Shown here: piece by piece, positions 1-5,097 of the stretch
Layout: every line of letters starts with the position of its first letter
Position numbering within the stretch: the first letter of the stretch is position 1
Source of the DNA: Thermococci archaeon
Lineage (GTDB): Archaea > Methanobacteriota_B > Thermococci > Thermococcales > Thermococcaceae
Assembly (NCBI GenBank): GCA_003660485.1
Contig: QMUI01000086.1
Location: 1 to 5,109 of the forward strand
Length of the DNA stretch: 5,109 nucleotides
Reading direction: 5' to 3'
The notes under the pieces: model-generated
Database searches by the model: none
What the model was told of the DNA's origin: nothing
Seen by the model: the letters and a program-made list of their open reading frames with translations, nothing else
Position numbers and translations under genes: made by a program

Positions 1-89
1 CATATGATATCATTAACGGGGCCTTAGGAACCGCTCTCCTCTCCCTCACGCTTGCGTACTTCTATCCGACTCTAAGAGCCCTCATATAG
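1..89 (+). CDS. C-terminal end of an unidentified membrane protein (partial, 5' end outside window)
   Basis: An open frame enters from the left edge (first complete codon at base 3) and ends at a TAG at 87-89. The 28 visible residues include a hydrophobic stretch (GTALLSLTLAYFYPTLRALI) that reads like a final transmembrane helix with a short tail ending in Arg-Ala-Leu-Ile. No family can be named from so little. The reading is supported by plausible amino acid composition and by a neat convergent overlap of 18 bp with the next gene on the other strand, a tight packing repeated elsewhere in the window. It could also be chance open frame, since only 29 codons are visible. Confidence 0.55.
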   Translation, partial: YDIINGALGTALLSLTLAYFYPTLRALI

Positions 90-1142
90 CCTCTCGAAGT
101 ATTCCCTAAACTCCCTAACCAAATCTTCAAAGTCGAATAAAGTCAGCTCTATTAACTCTATGCACTCGCTTTTGTACTCTTTCTCACAGTTTTGAAGTAG
201 ATATTCGGCTCTTGCATCGCCCTTTATAGCTTCAAGTATCATTGCGACACTTATTACCGCAGTTCCGCTTGTAATATCAAACACAACATCACTTCCCTCT
301 TTCCCAAGAAGGTCTGAAAGCTCAGCAGATATCGAGTTCTTAACTTCCTTTATATCCTGACCACTACCGATCCTTATGAAGTGAACGTGAACCTCCCTAC
401 CTTCCCCAACAATACACTCTCCTCTCCCAGGGGACAGCTCCCCAAAGTTTACGACGAACTTTAAGCCAAGGCATTTTGAAGCTACTGAGAAAAACCTCTC
501 TAGGTACCTCCTTCGTTCAATTTCACCAGCAACTTTATTGGAGACTAAAAGGAAAACCTTCTCGAGCCTGTCTCTGTGATAGGCTAAGGCTGCATAGAGA
601 GGGATTATGTTTAGTGGCTTATCTCCCTCATAAACTGTTCCTCGGAGGAAATCCTGGCATTTAGCCCTTTCAAACACGTTATCATCACTCCAGTTTGAAA
701 TGCTTAGGGAAGCAACAAGATACTTGGCCCTTGCGGGGAGGGGAGTGCTCTTCCTGGGAACTCCAAATACCCAGGCACTCAGGAACACCAAGCCAAGAGT
801 ATAGGTTAAGGTGGATATTGTGAATATTAGATCCCCCTCCTCTAAACCGTCTGGAAGCCATGCGGTGAGGGTCATAGCGAACAAGACAAAGAGGGATATG
901 CCATAGAGTGTTAGCACATCTCCAACTAAGAACTTTGGTATGAACAACCTCAAGAACGTGAGAAGGCTGTCAGATCCTTCCCCCCGAATCTTCCATCCCG
1001 CATACCTTGCGAGGGCTATAGATACGAGAAGGAATATAACGGCCCCAAATTCAAAGACTTGCCTATTCCAAGCTAGGAGAAATGCTACAGAGAAGGAAGC
1101 CAAGATGCCAATGGCCCTCCTCTCCGAGCTTTTAAGCTTCAC
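72..1142 (-). CDS. Four-helix membrane protein with a C-terminal CARF-like sensor domain
   Basis: This 356-residue protein begins with four hydrophobic helices, roughly residues 10-26, 31-48, 72-95 and 104-127, followed by a basic linker (PRKST) and a soluble part from about 138. The soluble part has the order expected of a CARF (CRISPR-associated Rossmann fold) domain: a first strand at 139-148 (AKYLVASLSI), a helix and strand LYAALAYHRDRLEKVFLLVS (182-201), and a late strand-loop-helix with D289-I-T-S-G-T294 followed by AVISVAMILEAI. In CARF proteins this D-[IVL]-T-x-G-T loop lines the ligand pocket that binds cyclic oligoadenylates. No HEPN, PD-(D/E)XK or other effector nuclease is visible, so the membrane part is the likely output. 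The GTG start at 1142 is the first start after an in-frame TGA nine bases upstream. A TATA-like sequence lies about 26 bases before it, suggesting a leaderless mRNA. The CARF call comes from motif reading only; another Rossmann-type sensor is possible. Confidence 0.72.
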   Translation of the reverse strand: MKLKSSERRAIGILASFSVAFLLAWNRQVFEFGAVIFLLVSIALARYAGWKIRGEGSDSLLTFLRLFIPKFLVGDVLTLYGISLFVLFAMTLTAWLPDGLEEGDLIFTISTLTYTLGLVFLSAWVFGVPRKSTPLPARAKYLVASLSISNWSDDNVFERAKCQDFLRGTVYEGDKPLNIIPLYAALAYHRDRLEKVFLLVSNKVAGEIERRRYLERFFSVASKCLGLKFVVNFGELSPGRGECIVGEGREVHVHFIRIGSGQDIKEVKNSISAELSDLLGKEGSDVVFDITSGTAVISVAMILEAIKGDARAEYLLQNCEKEYKSECIELIELTLFDFEDLVREFREYFERLYEGS

Positions 1143-1157
1143 GCTAGATCATCACAA

Positions 1158-1175
1158 CGGGAAACATATAACCCT
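1158..1175. promoter_or_regulatory. Shared divergent archaeal promoter (symmetric BRE/TATA)
   Basis: The sequence GGGAAACATATAACCCTTTC (about 1159-1178) reads as BRE plus TATA on both strands: GGGAAAC-ATATAA on plus and GAAAGGG-TTATAT on minus. The TATA centre near 1168 predicts plus-strand initiation near 1195, giving a leader of about 11 nt that contains the AGGTGAT ribosome site before the CBS gene. It predicts minus-strand initiation near 1142, at the GTG of the membrane CARF gene. Spacing rules are known archaeal ones; the assignment is inferred, not measured. A second AT-rich run at 1183-1195 is too close to the plus start to be its TATA box. Confidence 0.55.
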
Positions 1176-1195
1176 TTCCACCCTATATCTATATT

Positions 1196-1202
1196 AGGTG
1201 AT
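1196..1202 (+). promoter_or_regulatory. Ribosome binding site for the CBS-domain gene
   Basis: AGGTGAT matches seven consecutive bases of the complement of the archaeal 16S rRNA 3' end (AGGAGGTGATCC). It lies three bases before the ATG at 1206. A second ATG two codons on (1212) is also within range, so the N-terminus could be two residues shorter. Confidence 0.65.
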
Positions 1203-1205
1203 AAC

Positions 1206-1616
1206 ATGGACATGAGGGCACCAGTAAAAGTGTACATGACCAAAAAGCTTCTCGGCGTTAAGCCAGATACAACGGTTCAAGATGCATCAAAGATGATGAT
1301 GGAGTTTGAAGTTGGCTCTTTAGTTGTCATAGACGATAACGGAAACGTCATAGGATTCTTCACGAAGAGCGACGTGCTAAGGAGGGTTATAGTTCCTGGG
1401 CTACCATATACCACCCCTGTAAAGGAGATAATGACCAAAGAGCTGATCACGGTCGATGCAAACACTCCACTGGGAGAAGTTCTAAGGAAAATGGCGGAAC
1501 ACAGGATAAAGCACATCCTTATAGAAGAGGAGGGCAAGATAGTAGGAATATTCACCCTGAGCGATCTTTTAGAGGCAAGCAGAAGAAGGCTAGAAACGGC
1601 CATCTCGACGGAGTGA
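1206..1616 (+). CDS. Two-CBS-domain (Bateman module) protein
   Basis: The 136-residue protein consists almost entirely of two CBS domains, about residues 7-62 and 71-126. Each begins with the usual V..(I/Y)MTK..(I/L)..V element and ends with a strand pair and a T-x-x-D ligand motif (T53-K-S-D56 and T117-L-S-D120), which in CBS pairs contacts the ribose-phosphate of adenine nucleotides. Hydrophobic strands SLVVIDD and HILIEEEGKIVGIF fit the fold. No catalytic or DNA-binding domain is attached, so it is probably a stand-alone nucleotide sensor acting by partner contact; AMP, ATP or S-adenosyl ligands are typical of the family, but the ligand cannot be read here. It is the first gene of a likely two-gene operon with the phosphoesterase that starts 6 bp after its stop. 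A short basic-to-acidic tail follows the second domain. The family call is secure; the role is unknown. Confidence 0.93.
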   Translation: MDMRAPVKVYMTKKLLGVKPDTTVQDASKMMMEFEVGSLVVIDDNGNVIGFFTKSDVLRRVIVPGLPYTTPVKEIMTKELITVDANTPLGEVLRKMAEHRIKHILIEEEGKIVGIFTLSDLLEASRRRLETAISTE

Positions 1617-1617
1617 T
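1610..1617 (+). promoter_or_regulatory. Ribosome binding site for the phosphoesterase, overlapping the upstream stop codon
   Basis: GGAGTGAT covers the last codon and TGA stop of the CBS gene and lies five bases before the ATG at 1623. A binding site embedded in the upstream stop supports translation coupling and one operon for the two genes. Confidence 0.55.
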
Positions 1618-1622
1618 GGGAA

Positions 1623-3131
1623 ATGCTCATAGCCCACATAAGTGATACCCACATAACGAATGAAGTCGCGTTCAAATCCTACGCCTTCGACTTGATAGTG
1701 AACGAGATAAACACGAGACCCTTCGACCTAGTGATTCACACTGGCGATGTAACTAACAACGGGCTGAGGGAGGAGTACGAGCATGCAAGCTACCTAATAA
1801 GGAAGATAGAGAAGCCCCTAATAGTCGTCCCAGGAAACCACGATGCTAGGAACGTTGGTTATGAGCTCTTTGAACGGTACATCGGCCCCTTGTCCGGCGT
1901 TTACGAGTTTAAAGATGGAGTTGTGATATGGGTAGATTCAACTATTCCCGACTTAAGCGACGGGAGGATAGGAGGGTACAAGTACAGGTGGCTCAAGGCA
2001 AAGCTTGAGGAGTACAGCCACAAGAAGATAAAGATAGTTGCCGCCCACCACCACCTCGTTCCCCTCCCGGACACTGGAAGGGAGAGGAACGTTCTTTTCA
2101 ACGCAGGGGATGTTCTTGATCTGCTCTTAAGCCATGAAGTAACCCTGTACATGTGCGGTCACAAGCACGTTCCCAACGTGTATCGAGTTGAGGATCTTGT
2201 GGTGGATAATGCGGGATGCACATCGTGCAGGAAGACGAGGAAAGGAGATGTAAACAGCTACAACATAGTGAAGATAACCAAGGACGGCGTTAAGGTTACG
2301 GTAAGGAGAGTCACTGGAGAAGAGCGGAAAAAAGAGCATAGACCAATAAAACCCAAGATATTCATTCCAAAGGGAAAGAGACTCTTGAGAATAGTCCAAG
2401 TTGCCGAAAGCAACGTCTCAGACAGGAGGTACTTTAGAAGGAAAGTCCTTGAAAACGCCATCAAGGCGGTAAATGAAAGATACAAACCAGACATAGTAAT
2501 TCACTGCGGTGACGTTGTTGAGAAGGGAATTGAGAGGTTCTACGAGATGGCAATGAAGTTCTATGAGAAAATTAAGGCTGAGAAGCTTATAGTCCCCGGC
2601 CACAATGACATAACCTATCTAGGCTACGACCTCTTTAGGGAGTACTTTGGGGAACCGGAGGTAATTGAGAGGGGCGACTTTGTATTCATCCCAATGCTCT
2701 CGGCCCAGTACGAGACCCAAATAGGAGTCGTTGGAAGAATGGGCCAGAAAATCCTCAAAGACCTGCTGGAGGACTTCAAGGAGAAGTTCAGGGTTGTAGT
2801 TATGCACCACAACCTAGTCCCAGTTCCAAGGGCAAGGGAACTCGGCTACCTTGAAGATGCAGGAAACGTGCTCAAGATAATAACAGACCAAGAGACAGAG
2901 TTAACACTAACGGGACATGGAGGCAATGCCCACGCTGTTAAAGTCGAAAAAACCCCAATAATAAACGCCGGAAGCATAAGCTGGGAGCTCCACAGGGATC
3001 CTTTTGGGAACAGCTTTAACTTAATCGACGTGTACGAGGACATGATCATAGCCTTCGAAGTGCAGGCAACATGGGGAAGCAGAAAACTCCTGGGGATGTG
3101 GAAGATTAAAGGCGAGGTGCCCTGGCTATAG
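1623..3131 (+). CDS. Tandem-domain calcineurin-like metallophosphoesterase (class III cyclic nucleotide phosphodiesterase type), second domain degenerate
   Basis: The 502-residue protein is an internal duplication of the metallophosphoesterase fold. The first copy (about 1-230) has all metal-binding motifs: D8-T-H10, G41-D42, G71-N-H-D74, H142-H-H144 and G179-H-K-H182. This order and spacing match the CpdA/Icc/Rv0805 group, which hydrolyses cyclic nucleotides or other phosphodiesters with two metal ions. The second copy (about 253-465) aligns clearly (GYELFERYIG against GYDLFREYFG; HHHLVPLP against HHNLVPVP), but its site is changed: DxH became E262-S-N264, GNHD became G326-H-N-D329 with N and H exchanged, and GHxH became GHGGNAH. 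G296-D297 and H395-H396 remain. The second copy is probably structural or regulatory, or binds metal differently. No signal peptide is seen, so it is cytosolic. A C199-T-S-C202 pair sits after the first active site. The actual substrate cannot be told from sequence. It follows the CBS gene by 6 bp and overlaps the next, convergent gene by 6 bp. Confidence 0.9.
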   Translation: MLIAHISDTHITNEVAFKSYAFDLIVNEINTRPFDLVIHTGDVTNNGLREEYEHASYLIRKIEKPLIVVPGNHDARNVGYELFERYIGPLSGVYEFKDGVVIWVDSTIPDLSDGRIGGYKYRWLKAKLEEYSHKKIKIVAAHHHLVPLPDTGRERNVLFNAGDVLDLLLSHEVTLYMCGHKHVPNVYRVEDLVVDNAGCTSCRKTRKGDVNSYNIVKITKDGVKVTVRRVTGEERKKEHRPIKPKIFIPKGKRLLRIVQVAESNVSDRRYFRRKVLENAIKAVNERYKPDIVIHCGDVVEKGIERFYEMAMKFYEKIKAEKLIVPGHNDITYLGYDLFREYFGEPEVIERGDFVFIPMLSAQYETQIGVVGRMGQKILKDLLEDFKEKFRVVVMHHNLVPVPRARELGYLEDAGNVLKIITDQETELTLTGHGGNAHAVKVEKTPIINAGSISWELHRDPFGNSFNLIDVYEDMIIAFEVQATWGSRKLLGMWKIKGEVPWL

Positions 3132-3983
3132 AACGAGCCTTATCTTTATGCCCTTCTCTTCCTCAATTCCCCTAAGAAGAGAAACGACTTTCTCATGCCT
3201 CATGCTAAAAGATCTAATTTTCCTAATAGCAATTTCAATAGCCCTCTTATCCTCCTCAGAGCTTTTATCGAGGAAGTACCTAAGAACGGCAACTAGGGCA
3301 TCTTTCAGTTCTCTACCCTCAACTGGAATGAACCTCCAACCTCCATCGAATATGTAAACGCCGAGTATCCTGTCGGAGGGCTTAACATCTTCAAAGCTGA
3401 CTATACGCCCCCTTAAAGGCAAGGTGATTATATACTCGGAAAGCATTGCTTCGGAAAGCCCAAACTTTAATAATTCTTTAACGGAGTTCTCAAGATCAGC
3501 TATCCTCTTATAAAACTCTATTGCCCCCTCGATGGATTTCTTAGACAGACCAGAGAACTTGACCTCAATCCTCTCTAAGGGCTCCGACATTAGGTCTATA
3601 GTTCCAACAACCCTTTCAGAAACCTCAGTTCCTGGTTCAAACGCGTTAACTATCAGCCACTTGCTCCCGTTGCTAACGATGCCAACCTCAACGCCCATGT
3701 CGAAGCAGTACTTCGCCAACTGAGGAACGGCCTTTGAAACGTTAACGCTTAGGTTCTTGGCCTCAAGGAACGCTACAACTCTCCCATCCTTTATCAGAGC
3801 GTAGTCCGCCCTGCCCTCGCTCGTCTTCTCCTCAGGTCTAACCTCAGATGGATCTTCAACGTTCCAGCCCAACTCTCTAAGTAGTGGAAGTATTAGATGC
3901 TGTTTAACCGCCTCCTCATTCCTCATATATATTCCTTTGTAACCCATGAGCTTCCTCCTGATTTCCTCAAGTACCTTCCGCAT
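3126..3983 (-). CDS. Stand-alone HsdR N-terminal-type PD-(D/E)XK nuclease-like protein
   Basis: The 285-residue protein opens with the pattern of the type I restriction enzyme R subunit N-terminal domain: NEEAVKQHLILPLLRELGW (22-40), then EDPSEVRPEE, then a nuclease core with candidate residues E24, D60 (GRADYALI) and E74-A-K76 (FLEAK). These fit the PD-(D/E)XK arrangement that cuts DNA using Mg2+. After about residue 150 there is a separate, Lys/Glu-rich domain that I do not recognise. The helicase/translocase part of a true HsdR is absent and no HsdM or HsdS gene is in the window, so this is a solo relative, not a type I system. The ATG at 3983 is chosen because the helix it adds (VLEEIRRKLMGY) fits the family. 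An ATG at 3947 has an excellent AGGAGG site (3954-3959) six bases upstream and is a serious alternative; a TTG at 4007 is less likely. It could be defence, DNA repair or selfish-element derived. Confidence 0.8.
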   Translation of the reverse strand: MRKVLEEIRRKLMGYKGIYMRNEEAVKQHLILPLLRELGWNVEDPSEVRPEEKTSEGRADYALIKDGRVVAFLEAKNLSVNVSKAVPQLAKYCFDMGVEVGIVSNGSKWLIVNAFEPGTEVSERVVGTIDLMSEPLERIEVKFSGLSKKSIEGAIEFYKRIADLENSVKELLKFGLSEAMLSEYIITLPLRGRIVSFEDVKPSDRILGVYIFDGGWRFIPVEGRELKDALVAVLRYFLDKSSEEDKRAIEIAIRKIRSFSMRHEKVVSLLRGIEEEKGIKIRLVL

Positions 3984-3990
3984 ACGACAA

Positions 3991-3998
3991 GTATATAC
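3991..3998. promoter_or_regulatory. Symmetric TATA box GTATATAC between divergent genes
   Basis: The perfect 8-bp palindrome GTATATAC can act as TATA box on both strands. On plus it predicts initiation near 4021, leaving an 11-nt leader with GGTGAG before the amidotransferase TTG at 4032. On minus it predicts initiation near 3967, which would fit the nuclease start at 3947. A second AT-rich run at 4007-4017, on minus, is placed for a near-leaderless transcript from the ATG at 3983. Positions are inferred from typical archaeal spacing. Confidence 0.45.
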
Positions 3999-4021
3999 GG
4001 GCGTCAAAATATTATCTTGTT

Positions 4022-4027
4022 GGTGAG
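4022..4027 (+). promoter_or_regulatory. Ribosome binding site deciding the TTG start of the amidotransferase
   Basis: GGTGAG lies 4 bases before the TTG at 4032 (4028-4031 between), the normal range here. An in-frame GTG at 4023 lies inside this site and so is unlikely to be the start, which supports TTG as the true start. Confidence 0.55.
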
Positions 4028-4031
4028 TGAA

Positions 4032-4841
4032 TTGTGCAGAATACTGCTTGCCGCGGGAGAAGGCTATAGAATGAGACCCTTGGTCGAGGCCCTAATAAGA
4101 GCTTCAGAGAACGACCCATACAAGGCGAGGAGAGGAAGGGGAAACCAGCACAGAGACGGATGGGGGTACGTTCTCATAACCAAGGACAAAATTGAGTACT
4201 ATAAATCACCAAAACCAATATTCAAAGACGAAAGATCTTCACAACTTATGACTAACCTCAAGGGATTCGGAGTGCTACTACTCCACTCAAGAGCGGCAAG
4301 TCAAGGTGGAGTGAACCTGTTCAACACTCAACCTTTCGCCTATGGAAGCCCCCACGGTTACCAGCTATTCTTCATGCACAATGGAGATTTAATTAAGGAC
4401 CTCCTCCTCGAAGGGCTCAAGCTACCAAAGGAAAAGTTTGAGGAAGCATCCGACTCCTACCTTGCAGGGATGTACATTTCCCTGTTCCTGAGAGATACCG
4501 ATGACAAAAGCATAGTTGAGAGGCTTGCACTGCTAAAGAACGTCGTTAGAACATCCCTAAACACGGGCGGGATAATATTAACCCCCAAAGAAATTAAGCT
4601 ATTTGGAACGGCGTACATGAGAGAGGAATTCCTCGAGAAGGAGGCTGAGAGAAACTATATGAGACTACTCTCATTTTACAGCGCCGATTTATTTGCAATG
4701 ATGTCGTCAACCCTCGAACTTTACACGTTCCTACCGTTAGATAACGTGAATAACTCAACAATATACGTTGTTGACGTCGATCTTGACAAGGAAACATTCA
4801 AACCTAAATCCTACCCTCTCGAAGTATCTCAGGAGCAGTAG
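4032..4841 (+). CDS. Class II (Ntn-type) glutamine amidotransferase domain protein
   Basis: The 269-residue protein is a stand-alone class II glutaminase of the GATase_4/COG0121 (YafJ-like) kind. With TTG at 4032 as start, Cys is residue 2 and becomes the N-terminal nucleophile after Met removal, as this family requires. Other family marks are H40-R-D-G-W-G45 (the HxDGWG element), H85-S-R87 for substrate carboxylate binding, N98-T-Q-P-F, and the oxyanion element H116-N-G118, followed by S140-D-S142 for binding the glutamine amine. The reaction is release of ammonia from glutamine for transfer to an acceptor. No phosphoribosyl transferase (PurF), sugar isomerase (GlmS) or synthase (AsnB) domain follows, so the acceptor or partner is unknown. 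The frame stays open upstream to 3897, but those codons are antisense to the nuclease gene and would bury the Cys. It is divergent from the nuclease with 48 bp between starts, and monocistronic, ended by a T-run. Confidence 0.9.
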   Translation: MCRILLAAGEGYRMRPLVEALIRASENDPYKARRGRGNQHRDGWGYVLITKDKIEYYKSPKPIFKDERSSQLMTNLKGFGVLLLHSRAASQGGVNLFNTQPFAYGSPHGYQLFFMHNGDLIKDLLLEGLKLPKEKFEEASDSYLAGMYISLFLRDTDDKSIVERLALLKNVVRTSLNTGGIILTPKEIKLFGTAYMREEFLEKEAERNYMRLLSFYSADLFAMMSSTLELYTFLPLDNVNNSTIYVVDVDLDKETFKPKSYPLEVSQEQ

Positions 4842-4854
4842 TTCTCGGGATACC

Positions 4855-4865
4855 TTCTTTTTTTC
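4855..4865 (+). terminator. T-run archaeal terminator
   Basis: A run of seven T at 4858-4864, extended by pyrimidines to TTCTTTTTTTC, lies 14 bases after the amidotransferase stop. Archaeal RNA polymerase stops at such runs without needing a hairpin, and none is seen here. Confidence 0.6.
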
Positions 4866-4998
4866 ATTATATGAAGATAGAAGGGATTAAACACGTTCTC
4901 CCAACAAGTTTGGGGCCATCTGATAACGAACACTGATACGGTGTGGGTGTCCAGATAAATACTTGTTTGCTCGGTTCGGTGAAGTCGGTTAGGTGGGG
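4866..4998. other. Non-coding stretch with no supported gene
   Basis: No frame on either strand gives a convincing protein. The longest start-to-stop frame is an ATG at 4871 giving 21 residues with no ribosome site. A weak stem-loop (ATCTG 4918-4922 with CAGAT 4952-4956) is visible. ATAAATAC at 4955-4962 is TATA-like and would place plus-strand initiation near 4984, just before the inverted repeat. From about 4971 the sequence turns G-rich (CGGTT at 4972 and again at 4986, G-run at 4995-5000), which in hyperthermophile genomes often marks structured RNA. Confidence 0.4.
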
Positions 4999-5097
4999 GG
5001 TGGCTGAACCGTTTCCTCCTGCACCTATTTTTGTTGCAGGCACTGGCTAATCACTATCAAGGAGTTTTTGTGGTGCAGGAGATTGGCTTCAGCCACC
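4999..5097. repeat. Large imperfect inverted repeat: two 10-bp stems, internal loop and 46-nt terminal loop
   Basis: GGTGGCTGAA (4999-5008) pairs perfectly with TTCAGCCACC (5088-5097), and CTCCTGCACC (5016-5025) pairs perfectly with GGTGCAGGAG (5072-5081). They are separated by a 7/6-base internal loop in which a few more pairs can form. The loop (5026-5071) holds TGCAGG at 5035-5040, which can compete for the same left arm. This is too regular for ordinary spacer. It may be the 5' part of a structured RNA, a leader, or a mobile-element end. Archaeal H/ACA, SRP, RNase P and tRNA hallmarks were looked for and not found. The window ends 12 bases later, so outer pairing cannot be judged. Confidence 0.6.
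5028..5088 (+). repeat. Imperfect direct repeat inside the inverted repeat
   Basis: TTTTTGTTGCAGG (5028-5040) recurs as TTTTTGTGGTGCAGG (5065-5079), and each copy is followed a few bases later by TGGCT (5044-5048 and 5084-5088). The spacing is 37-40 bases. A third TGGCT sits in the left stem at 5001-5005. The repeat suggests that part of the structure arose by local duplication. Confidence 0.45.

Noticed and set aside
940..1197. Plus-strand open frame of 85 codons opposite the membrane region of the CARF-like gene
   Set aside because: It lies antisense to a well-supported gene, crosses the divergent promoter and has no recognisable domain.
3897..4031. Upstream 45-codon extension of the amidotransferase frame
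   Set aside because: It overlaps the 5' end of the nuclease gene antisense and would move the catalytic Cys from the N-terminus.
4871..5050. 21-codon frame ending in TGA (4934-4936), open again in the same frame to TAA at 5048-5050; possible selenocysteine or read-through gene
   Set aside because: No ribosome site, no selenocysteine element visible, selenocysteine is not expected in Thermococcales, and the second part coincides with the stem-forming region.
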